Shown here: one piece after another, positions 10,822 through 18,341 of the stretch
Position numbering within the stretch: the first letter of the stretch is position 1
How the letters are laid out: each line of letters opens with the position of its first letter
Assembly: GCA_002397315.1 (NCBI GenBank)
Contig: DHAE01000026.1
Coordinates: 988-64,987, forward strand
From: Comamonadaceae bacterium UBA4962
Lineage (GTDB): Bacteria; Pseudomonadota; Gammaproteobacteria; Burkholderiales; Burkholderiaceae_C
Length of the DNA stretch: 64,000 nucleotides
Direction: 5' to 3'
Program-made: the position numbers and the translations under genes
The notes under the pieces: model-generated
What the model was told of the DNA's origin: nothing
Database searches by the model: none
The model's input: only the letters and a program-made list of their open reading frames with translations

Positions 10822-12491
10822 GCGGCCTCGGGCAGCGCACCCTCTTGCGCCGCGGCCACCAGCCGCCGCGTGTAGGGATGGCGCGGCGCATCGAGCACCT
10901 GCGCCATCGGGCCGGACTCGACCACCTCGCCGTCCTTCATGACGATCACGCCGTGCGCCATGGCGCGGATCACCGCCACGTCGTGGGTGATCAGCAGGTA
11001 GCTCAGGCCCCGCTCCTTCTGCAGCCGCTGCAGCAGCACCAGCACCTGCTGCTGGATCGTCACGTCGAGCGCGCTGGTGGGTTCGTCGAGCACCAGCAGT
11101 TGCGGCTCCAGGATCAGCGCGCGCGCGATCGCGATGCGCTGGCGCTGGCCACCGGAAAACTCGTGCGGGTAGCGCCCCAGCAGTCCCGGGAATTGCGCCT
11201 GCGTGAGCCCCACGTCGGCCAGCGCGGCCTCGACGCGTGCGCGCCGTTCGGCCGCACCGCCTTCCGGCGCGTGCACGCGCAGGCCCTCGCCAACGATCTC
11301 TTCCACCGTCAGCCGCGGCGACAGCGAAGAGAACGGATCCTGGAACACCACCTGCACGCAGCGGCGCAATGCCTGGTTGGCGGCGCTGTTGCGCTGCGCC
11401 GGCATCTCCCACGTGCCGCCGGCCACTGCCAGCTCGCCCTGGAAGGGCAGCAGTCCGAGCAGCGCCTGCGCGAGCGTGGACTTGCCCGAACCCGACTCCC
11501 CCACCACGCCCAGCGTGCGGCCGGCGGGAATATCCAGGTCGGCGCCCTGCACGGCCACGAATTCGCCGCGGCGGAACCAGCCGCGCAGCCCCGGCTGCGG
11601 AATGGCATAGGCCACGCGCAGCCCGCGGGCACGCGCTGCCGCGGGACGATCCGCATCGACGGGTGCCTCGACCACGTCGCGGCGCGGCACGCTGCCCAGC
11701 AGCCGGCGGGTGTAGGCATGCGCGGGCGCCGCGAACACGTCGGCCACGGGGCCCTGCTCGACCAGAACGCCCCGCTCCATCACCGCCACCCGGTCCGCGA
11801 AGCGCCGCACCAGGTGCAGATCGTGCGTGATCAAGAGCACCGCCATGCCGGTCTGGCGCTGCAGGTCCGACAGCAGCTCCAGGATCTGCCCGCGCAGGGT
11901 GACGTCGAGGGCCGTGGTCGGCTCGTCGGCCAGCAGCAGCCGCGGCCGGCTCGCCAGCGCCATGGCGATCATCGCGCGCTGGCGCTGCCCGCCCGAGAGC
12001 TGGTGCGGGAACGCCCCGGCGCGGCGCGCCGGCTCCGGCACGCCCGTGGACGCCAGCAGTTCCACCGCCTGGGTCGTCGCCTGGCCCCGCGTGAGTGCCT
12101 GCTTGAGCTGCAGCACTTCGGCGATCTGCGCACCCACCGTCATCAGCGGGTTCAGCGCCGTCATCGGTTCCTGGAAGACCATCGCGATGTCGCCGCCGCG
12201 CAGGCCGCGCATCGCCTGCTCCGGCAGCGCCAGCAGATCCTGCGCGGGTGCTCCGTCCCGCCCCTGCAGCAGCGCCCGGCCAGACACTTCCGCATCGGCC
12301 ACCAGCCGCAGCAGCGACAGCGCCGTGATGGTCTTGCCCGACCCGGATTCGCCCACCAGCGCCAACTTCTCGCCGGCCCCGATGTCGAAGCCCACGCCGT
12401 GCACCACCGCCTTGTCGCCGAAGCGCACGCGCAGGTCTTCGACGCGCAGCAGGGGCGCGGTGGACGACGGAGAAAGAGATGTGGTGCTCAT
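10806..12491 (-). CDS. yejF: Peptide ABC transporter ATP-binding protein, two fused ATPase domains (YejF-like)
   Basis: A 561-residue protein with two complete ABC ATPase domains in tandem that energises the YejABEF importer. The first Walker A is GESGSGKT at about residues 47-54 with signature LSGGQRQRAMIA. The second half repeats GESGSGKS and FSGGQRQRIAIARAL, each followed by a Walker B (LLADEPTTALD, LVLDEPTSALD). The ATG at 12491 overlaps the yejE stop as ATGA, which favours it over a longer upstream frame and indicates translational coupling. The 3' end overlaps the convergent diguanylate cyclase gene by 16 bases. Confidence 0.94.
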   Translation of the reverse strand: MSTTSLSPSSTAPLLRVEDLRVRFGDKAVVHGVGFDIGAGEKLALVGESGSGKTITALSLLRLVADAEVSGRALLQGRDGAPAQDLLALPEQAMRGLRGGDIAMVFQEPMTALNPLMTVGAQIAEVLQLKQALTRGQATTQAVELLASTGVPEPARRAGAFPHQLSGGQRQRAMIAMALASRPRLLLADEPTTALDVTLRGQILELLSDLQRQTGMAVLLITHDLHLVRRFADRVAVMERGVLVEQGPVADVFAAPAHAYTRRLLGSVPRRDVVEAPVDADRPAAARARGLRVAYAIPQPGLRGWFRRGEFVAVQGADLDIPAGRTLGVVGESGSGKSTLAQALLGLLPFQGELAVAGGTWEMPAQRNSAANQALRRCVQVVFQDPFSSLSPRLTVEEIVGEGLRVHAPEGGAAERRARVEAALADVGLTQAQFPGLLGRYPHEFSGGQRQRIAIARALILEPQLLVLDEPTSALDVTIQQQVLVLLQRLQKERGLSYLLITHDVAVIRAMAHGVIVMKDGEVVESGPMAQVLDAPRHPYTRRLVAAAQEGALPEAAYTSG

Positions 12492-13561
12492 TGTTTCCGG
12501 GGGTCGAGCGCATCGCGCAGCGCGTCGCCCATGAAAGTGAGCAGCAGCAAGGTGCCCACCAGCACGGTGAAGGTGAAGATCGAAATCCACCAGGCGTCGA
12601 TGTTGTTCTTGCCCTGGTTCAGCAGTTCGCCGAGCGACGGCGTGCCGGGCGGCACGCCCAGGCCCAGGAAGTCGAGCGACGTGAGCGACAGGATGGCCGC
12701 GCTCATGCGGAACGGCAGAAAGGTGACCACCGGCGTCATGCTGTTGGGCAGGATGTGGCGCCAGATGATCTGCCCGTTGGGCACCCCCAGCGCACGGGCC
12801 GCCTTGACGTAGTCGAGCTGGCGGTTGCGCAGGAATTCCGCCCGCACGTAGTCCGACAGGCCCATCCAGCCGAACAGGCTCAGCAGGATCAGCAGCAGCG
12901 AGAGACTGGGCGAGAACAGCGCGCTGAAGATGATCAGCAGGTACAGCTCGGGCATCGAGCTCCAGATCTCGATGAAGCGCTGGAACGCCAGGTCCGTCCG
13001 CCCGCCGAAGAAGCCCTGCACGGCCCCGGTGGCGAGCCCCAGCAGCACGCCGGTCACGGTGAGGGCCAGCCCGAACAGCACGCTCACGCGGAAGCCGTAG
13101 AGCAGTTGCGCGAGCATGTCGCGGCCCCGATCGTCCGTCCCCAGCCAGTTCTCCGCCGTCGGGGCGGAGGGGTTCGGCGATTTCGCGAAGTAGTTCAGCG
13201 TGTTCGGGCCGTAGCGGTTCAGGGTGTAGAGCGCCCAGTTGTCGCCCGCGCTCAGGCGCTCCTGGATGTACGGGTCGAGGTAGTCGGTGGGCGTGTCGAA
13301 ATCGCCGCCGAAGGTCGTCTCCGGATAGGTCTTGAACAGCGGGAAATACGTCTGCCCTTCGTAGCGCACGATGAGCGGCCGGTCGTTGCTGACCAGCTCG
13401 GCGCCGAGGCTGATCACCACCAGCACGCAGAAGACCACGAGGCTCCAGAACCCCAGCCGGTTGCGCTTGAAGCGCATCCAGGCACGGCGCGAGGGCGACG
13501 GGGATGCCGGCGCGGCGGGTATCGCCGCCTGCACGGAAGGATCGGTGAGGGGAAGGCTCAT
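12488..13561 (-). CDS. yejE: Peptide ABC transporter permease YejE
   Basis: A 357-residue inner membrane permease. After a cytoplasmic N terminus rich in Ser/Pro/Arg there is a TM segment (GFWSLVVFCVLVVISLGAEL), then the long periplasmic loop with PLIVRYEGQTYFPLF typical of YejE. The core helices carry an EAA-type loop (VKAARALGVPNGQIIWRHILPNS) for contact with the ATPase. It starts four bases after the yejB stop and overlaps yejF, so the four genes are one transcript. The family imports oligopeptides and, in E. coli, the Trojan-horse antibiotic microcin C. Confidence 0.95.
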   Translation of the reverse strand: MSLPLTDPSVQAAIPAAPASPSPSRRAWMRFKRNRLGFWSLVVFCVLVVISLGAELVSNDRPLIVRYEGQTYFPLFKTYPETTFGGDFDTPTDYLDPYIQERLSAGDNWALYTLNRYGPNTLNYFAKSPNPSAPTAENWLGTDDRGRDMLAQLLYGFRVSVLFGLALTVTGVLLGLATGAVQGFFGGRTDLAFQRFIEIWSSMPELYLLIIFSALFSPSLSLLLILLSLFGWMGLSDYVRAEFLRNRQLDYVKAARALGVPNGQIIWRHILPNSMTPVVTFLPFRMSAAILSLTSLDFLGLGVPPGTPSLGELLNQGKNNIDAWWISIFTFTVLVGTLLLLTFMGDALRDALDPRKQ

Positions 13562-13565
13562 GCGC

Positions 13566-14603
13566 TCAATCGAACTTCACGCGGGGATCGGCCCACACAT
13601 AGCAGAGGTCGCTGACGAGCTTGGTCACCAGCCCGATCAGCGTGAACAGGTACAGCGTGCCCAGCACCACGGGATAGTCGCGGCGGATCACGCTCTCGTA
13701 GCTGAGCAGGCCCAGGCCGTCGAGCGAGAACAGCGTCTCGATCAGCAGCGAGCCCGTGAAGAACGCGCCAATGAACGCGGCGGGAAAGCCCGTGATGATG
13801 GGAATGAGCGCATTGCGGAACACGTGCTTCCAGAGCACCTGCCGTTCCGACAGCCCCTTGGCGCGCGCCGTGAGGACGTACTGCTTGCGGATCTCCTCCA
13901 GGAAGGCATTCTTGGTGAGCATGGCCGTCACCGCGAAGCTGCCCGCCACCATCGCCGTCACCGGCAGCGTGATGTGCCACAGGTAGTCCACGATGCGCGC
14001 CCCCCAGCCCATCTGCTCCCAGTTGGACGACACCAGCCCCCGCAGCGGGAACCACTGCAGTTGCCCGCCGAACACCACGAGCAGCGCCACGCCGAGCACG
14101 AAGCCCGGAATGGCATAGCCCAGGAGCACGATCAGGGTGGTCACGAAGTCGAACCGCGAGCCCGCGCGCACTGCCTTGGCCACGCCCAGCGGCACGGCCA
14201 CCAGGTAGCTGATGAAGAAGGTCCACAGTCCCAGGCTGATGGAGACCGGCAGCTTCTCCAGCACCAGATCCCACACCTTCTTGTTCTGGAAAAAGCTCTG
14301 CCCCAGGTCGAAGCGCGCGAACTGCGACAGCATCTGCAGGAACCGCTCGTGCGCGGGCTTGTCGAAGCCGTACAGCGCCTTGATCTGCTCCAGCCGCTTC
14401 GGGTCCACCCCCTGGTCGCCGCGGTAGCTCATGCCGCCCGACTCCGCGCCGCCCCCGCCCTTGCCCGCGGCCGTGCGGGCCTCCGCCAGGTACTGCTCCA
14501 CCGGGCCGCCGGGCACGAACTGGATCACGGCGAAGGTGAGCAGCAGCACGCCCAGCAGCGTGGGCAGCATCAGCAGCAGGCGTTTGGCGATGTAGACGAG
14601 CAT
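13566..14603 (-). CDS. yejB: Peptide ABC transporter permease YejB
   Basis: A 345-residue permease of the DppB/OppB class. It begins with the canonical MLVYIAKRLLLMLPTLLGV membrane segment and has further helices plus the EAA-type cytoplasmic loop (LTARAKGLSERQVLWKHVFRNA). A Gly-rich insert (AAGKGGGGAESGG) sits in the first periplasmic loop, and loops of this kind are common in YejB proteins. It forms the translocation pore with YejE. It lies 24 bases after yejA and 4 bases before yejE. Confidence 0.95.
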   Translation of the reverse strand: MLVYIAKRLLLMLPTLLGVLLLTFAVIQFVPGGPVEQYLAEARTAAGKGGGGAESGGMSYRGDQGVDPKRLEQIKALYGFDKPAHERFLQMLSQFARFDLGQSFFQNKKVWDLVLEKLPVSISLGLWTFFISYLVAVPLGVAKAVRAGSRFDFVTTLIVLLGYAIPGFVLGVALLVVFGGQLQWFPLRGLVSSNWEQMGWGARIVDYLWHITLPVTAMVAGSFAVTAMLTKNAFLEEIRKQYVLTARAKGLSERQVLWKHVFRNALIPIITGFPAAFIGAFFTGSLLIETLFSLDGLGLLSYESVIRRDYPVVLGTLYLFTLIGLVTKLVSDLCYVWADPRVKFD

Positions 14604-14627
14604 GCGGGAGTCCAGAGGATCGGAGCT

Positions 14628-16463
14628 TCAACGGCCAGGGCGCTGCGCGCCGTCCCCATGCCACCATGTGGACATCACCCACTCTTCCGCACGCGCATAC
14701 GGCGGCATCGGGGCCTGGTAGGCCAGGCGCTGCTGGTTGTAGACGAAGCGGTGCGAAGACAGCCGCCACTGCGGAATGAGGTAGTGGCTGTGCATGATCA
14801 CCCGGTCCAGCGCGCGGCACACGGGCAGCAGTTCGGCCTTGGATTTCGCGCGCGTCAGGGCGCTCGCCAGCGCGTCGACCGCCGGGCTCTTCACGCCGGC
14901 ATAGTTGCCCGATCCCTCGACGTCGGCCCGCTGGCTGCCGAACAGCTCCTGCATCTCCTGCCCCGGGTTGTAGGTGCCCGGAAAATTCAGCGTGATCAGG
15001 TCGAAGTCGAACTTGTCCAGCCGCTGCAGGTACAGCGCGAAATCCACCGAAACGAAGCGCAGCGTGATGCCCAGCTTCTCCAGATTGCGCATCCAGGGCG
15101 TGACCGTGCGCGCGCCGGCCTCCTTGCTGTCCAGGTAGTCGAGCACCATCGGCTCGCCACGGGCGTTGCGCAGCGCGCCGCCCCGGTACGTCCAGCCCGC
15201 GTCGGCCAGCAACTGGCGCGCGCGGCGCAGGTTGGCGCGCAGCGAATGCCCCTCGCCTTCCGTCACGGGCGGTTGGTACATCGGCCCGAACACGGCGTCG
15301 GGCACCTTGCCGCGCCAGCGCTCCAGCAGGGCCAGTTCCTCCGGCCCCGGCGTGCCCGTGGCCTGGCAGTCGGTGTTGCCGAACAGGTCCGTCACGCGCG
15401 GGTAGCTGCCGTAGAACATCTGGCGGTTCATCCACTCGTGGTCGACCGCCAGCCCGAGCGCCTCGCGCACCCGCGGATCCTGCAGCAGCGGCCGGCGGGT
15501 GTTGAGCACGTAGCTCTGGAAGCCCGCGGGCAGGCGGTGTTCCAGTTCCTTCTTCACCAGCACGCCCTGCTTGAACAGCTTGCCGTCGATCCGGCGCGCC
15601 CAGTCGCCGGCTGAATACACGGTCATGAAGTCGAACTCGCCCGCCTTCACGGCCTCCAGGCGCGCGGTGTTGTCGCGGTAGATCTTGACGGTGATGCGGT
15701 CGAAATTGTGCGCGCCCCGGTTCACGTTCAGATCGCGCCCCCAGTACTGCGGATCGCGCACGTAGGTGATGTCGCGGCCGAACGCCACCGGGCCGATGCG
15801 GTAGGGCCCGCTGCCGATCGGCGTGTCGGTCACGATCTCGTCGAAACGCTTCGTCTTGCCGTCCGGCCCGCGGCCCCAGGCCCGGCTGAAGATCGGCAGG
15901 CTGCCCACCGTGAGGGGCAGTTCGCGGTTCGGGTGCTTGAAGCGGAAGCGCACGGTGCGCCGGTCCAGCACGTCGACTCCGGCCACGTCCTGCAGCAGCG
16001 TGGCATAGCTGGGCGAGGCGTAGGGTCCGATCAGCGTTTCGTAGGTGTATCGGACGTCCGCCGCCTCCACGGCGCTGCCGTCGTGGAAGCGCGCCTCGGC
16101 CCGCAGCCGGAAGGTGGCGCTCAGCCGGTCCGGCGGCACCTGCACGTCTTCTGCCAGCAGGCCGTAGCCGGAGGCGGTTTCGTCCATCGAGCCGGTCAGC
16201 AGGCTCTCGAACAGCAGGTCGGAGAGGTACGCCGGGGGCGACCCCTTCATCGTGAACGGGTTGTACTTGTCGAACGTGGAATAGCGCAGGTTGCTCACCA
16301 TGCGCAGCTCGCCGCCCTTGGGCGCGTCGGGGTTGACATAGTCGAAGTGCTCGAAGCCGGCCGGGTACTTGAGATCGTCCCACAGCGCATACCCATGCGC
16401 GGCCCACGCCGGCGCCGCGCACAGCCAGCTTGCCAACAGCCAAAAGAGCATCCAGAACCGCAT
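14628..16463 (-). CDS. yejA: Periplasmic peptide-binding protein of the YejABEF importer
   Basis: A 611-residue extracellular solute-binding protein of family 5. The start at 16463 is chosen because it gives a clean signal peptide (MRFWMLFWLLASWLCAAPAWA, cleavage predicted after residue 21); the open frame extends further upstream only by lack of stops. The mature protein begins with the YejA-like HGYALWDDLKYPAGFEHFDY and contains RFHDGSAVEAADVRYT, a family 5 hallmark. It is first in the yejABEF operon and divergent from fabI. The natural substrate is probably oligopeptides, by family. Confidence 0.94.
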   Translation of the reverse strand: MRFWMLFWLLASWLCAAPAWAAHGYALWDDLKYPAGFEHFDYVNPDAPKGGELRMVSNLRYSTFDKYNPFTMKGSPPAYLSDLLFESLLTGSMDETASGYGLLAEDVQVPPDRLSATFRLRAEARFHDGSAVEAADVRYTYETLIGPYASPSYATLLQDVAGVDVLDRRTVRFRFKHPNRELPLTVGSLPIFSRAWGRGPDGKTKRFDEIVTDTPIGSGPYRIGPVAFGRDITYVRDPQYWGRDLNVNRGAHNFDRITVKIYRDNTARLEAVKAGEFDFMTVYSAGDWARRIDGKLFKQGVLVKKELEHRLPAGFQSYVLNTRRPLLQDPRVREALGLAVDHEWMNRQMFYGSYPRVTDLFGNTDCQATGTPGPEELALLERWRGKVPDAVFGPMYQPPVTEGEGHSLRANLRRARQLLADAGWTYRGGALRNARGEPMVLDYLDSKEAGARTVTPWMRNLEKLGITLRFVSVDFALYLQRLDKFDFDLITLNFPGTYNPGQEMQELFGSQRADVEGSGNYAGVKSPAVDALASALTRAKSKAELLPVCRALDRVIMHSHYLIPQWRLSSHRFVYNQQRLAYQAPMPPYARAEEWVMSTWWHGDGAQRPGR

Positions 16464-16624
16464 GCGACAATTCTGCACTACGGTGGCGGCCATCCCACGC
16501 CCGGCGGGGGATTTCCCTGGTCCGGTGCCGCGCCGCCGTGCCGTCCGCCATGGGCCACACGGCGCCCCGCGCCACTCCCCTCCGCTCTTCCTCTCTCTCA
16601 CCGCATTTCACTGGAGAACAACCA

Positions 16625-17422
16625 ATGGGTTTCCTGTCCGGCAAAAAGCTGCTGATCACCGGCGTGCTGTCCAACCGCTCCATCGCCTACGGCATTGCCC
16701 GTGCCTGCCACGCGCAGGGCGCCGAGCTGGCGTTCAGCTACGTCGGCGAGCGCTTCAAGGACCGCATCACCGATTTCGCGGCCGAGTTCGACTCCAAGCT
16801 GATCTTCGATTGCGACGTGGCGAGCGACGAGCAGATCGAGCGCATGTTCACCGACCTGTCCGCCACCTGGCCGAAGTTCGACGGTTTCGTGCACAGCATC
16901 GGCTTCGCGCCGCGCGAGGCGATCGCGGGCGACTTCCTGGAAGGCCTGTCGCGTGAGTCCTTCCGCATCGCGCACGACATCAGCGCCTACAGCTTCCCGG
17001 CCATGGCCAAGGCCGCCCTGCCCTACCTGAACGACAAGGCCGCGGTGCTGACGCTGAGCTACCTGGGCGCGCTGCGCGCGGTGCCCAACTACAACACCAT
17101 GGGCCTCGCCAAGGCCAGCCTGGAAGCCAGCGTGCGCTACCTGGCCGAATCGCTCGGCCCCAAGGGCATGCGCGCCAACGGCATCAGCGCCGGCCCGATC
17201 AAGACCCTCGCCGCCAGCGGCATCAAGGACTTCGGCAAGCTGCTGGGCACCGTGGCGGATGCTTCCCCGCTGCGCCGCAACGTGACGATCGAGGACGTGG
17301 GCAATGCCGCGGCCTTCCTGCTCTCCGACCTCGCCAGCGGCGTGACGGCGGAGATCATGTACGTGGACGGCGGCTTCAGCCAGACCGGCGGCATCAGCCG
17401 CGACAGCGCCAACCTGGCCTGA
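16625..17422 (+). CDS. fabI: Enoyl-[acyl-carrier-protein] reductase (NADH), FabI type
   Basis: A 265-residue short-chain reductase that performs the last step of each fatty acid elongation cycle. The catalytic residues align with E. coli numbering: Tyr146, Tyr156 and Lys163 in SYLGALRAVPNYNTMGLAK. The glycine-containing N terminus (TGVLSNRSIAYGIA) binds NADH. Position 93 is Gly (SIGFAP), the triclosan-sensitive state in E. coli FabI. The ATG at 16625 has a GGAGAACAACC leader. It is divergent from yejA and ends before a bidirectional terminator. Confidence 0.96.
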   Translation: MGFLSGKKLLITGVLSNRSIAYGIARACHAQGAELAFSYVGERFKDRITDFAAEFDSKLIFDCDVASDEQIERMFTDLSATWPKFDGFVHSIGFAPREAIAGDFLEGLSRESFRIAHDISAYSFPAMAKAALPYLNDKAAVLTLSYLGALRAVPNYNTMGLAKASLEASVRYLAESLGPKGMRANGISAGPIKTLAASGIKDFGKLLGTVADASPLRRNVTIEDVGNAAAFLLSDLASGVTAEIMYVDGGFSQTGGISRDSANLA

Positions 17423-17476
17423 CCGCCGGGCCGCATCGCCCGGCCGGCACGGTCGACCCGGACCGGTTCAACCGCC

Positions 17477-17521
17477 AAAAAGCCGCAAGGGCCTTTCCGT
17501 GGAGAGGCCCTTGCGGCTTTT
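17477..17521. terminator. Bidirectional terminator between fabI and the fasciclin gene
   Basis: A perfect 17-bp inverted repeat (arms AAAAGCCGCAAGGGCCT and its complement, 10-base loop) ends in T residues on both strands. It lies between two convergent genes and can terminate transcription from each side. Confidence 0.9.
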
Positions 17522-17586
17522 GCGCATCCAGGCCCGCCCGGCACCGGGGGGCGAGGCGGACGGCCTGGCGGCGACAGGGACTGCGC

Positions 17587-18147
17587 TTACTTGGGCAGCA
17601 GCACCTTGTCCACGACGTGGATCACGCCGTTGGACTGGTAGACGTCGGGGATCGTGACGGTGGACATGCCGCCCTTTTCATCCGTGAGCGCGATCGACGA
17701 GCCGCTGGCCTTGGCCGTGAGCGTGCCGCCGGCCACGGTCTTCAGGCTGGCCGAGCCCTTGCCGTCGGCGATCATCTTCGACAGCGCGGCCGCATCGATC
17801 TTGCCCGGCACCACGTGGTAGGTCAGCACCTTGGTCAGCGTGGCCTTGTTCTCGGGCTTGAGCAACGTGTCCACCGTGCCGGCCGGCAGCGCGGCGAAAG
17901 CGGCATTGGTGGGCGCGAACACCGTGAACGGGCCGGGGCCCTTGAGCGTATCCACCAGGCCCGCGGCCTTCACGGCGGCGACCAGCGTGGTGTGGTCCTT
18001 GGAGTTCACCGCGTTGTCGATGATGTCCTTGGTGGGGAACATCGGCGCGCCACCGACGGTCACCTGCGCGAAGGCCGGCATCGCGGCGGCGGACAGGGCG
18101 ATCGTGAGGCTGGCGGCGGCAAGACGGGCATTCAGGCGAAAGGTCAT
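17587..18147 (-). CDS. Secreted fasciclin (FAS1) domain protein
   Basis: A 186-residue exported protein. A signal peptide (about residues 1-27, ending AAAMPAFA) is followed by a single FAS1 domain with the conserved first box PFTVFAPTNAAFAAL and second box GVIHVVDKVLLP at the very C terminus. FAS1 domains mediate cell-surface or matrix adhesion; bacterial single-domain proteins of this kind are often abundant in the periplasm or medium, but their function is poorly known. The ATG at 18147 has AAGGGAGA upstream. It stands alone between two terminators. Confidence 0.92.
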   Translation of the reverse strand: MTFRLNARLAAASLTIALSAAAMPAFAQVTVGGAPMFPTKDIIDNAVNSKDHTTLVAAVKAAGLVDTLKGPGPFTVFAPTNAAFAALPAGTVDTLLKPENKATLTKVLTYHVVPGKIDAAALSKMIADGKGSASLKTVAGGTLTAKASGSSIALTDEKGGMSTVTIPDVYQSNGVIHVVDKVLLPK

Positions 18148-18255
18148 GAAAATCTCCCTTGGGAATCGGTGTGAAGGCCGTGCGGGAATTCGCGCGGCTG
18201 ACACTGAATACGGAGCCCGTGGCCGCCTGGATTCAACGCCACCGTATCCGCCTGT

Positions 18256-18291
18256 AAAAAAACCCGGGGCGCTTGCGCGCCACCGGGCTTT
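18256..18291 (-). terminator. Terminator of the basic amino acid decarboxylase gene
   Basis: On the minus strand an imperfect GC stem (GCCCGGTGGCGC with GCGCCCCGGG, GCAA loop) is followed by seven T residues at about 18256-18262. It lies about 50 bases after the decarboxylase stop codon. Confidence 0.7.
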
Positions 18292-18341
18292 CCGGGGTCT
18301 TCGACCCGTGGCCAGGGCGAACGGTGCCGCCCGGCGCGCCG

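Noticed and set aside
7359..12812. An 1817-codon plus-strand frame and a 1733-codon minus-strand frame (7312-12513)
   Set aside because: Both run across several real genes in other frames and have Arg/Pro/Ala-rich composition without family signatures; they reflect scarcity of stop codons at high GC.
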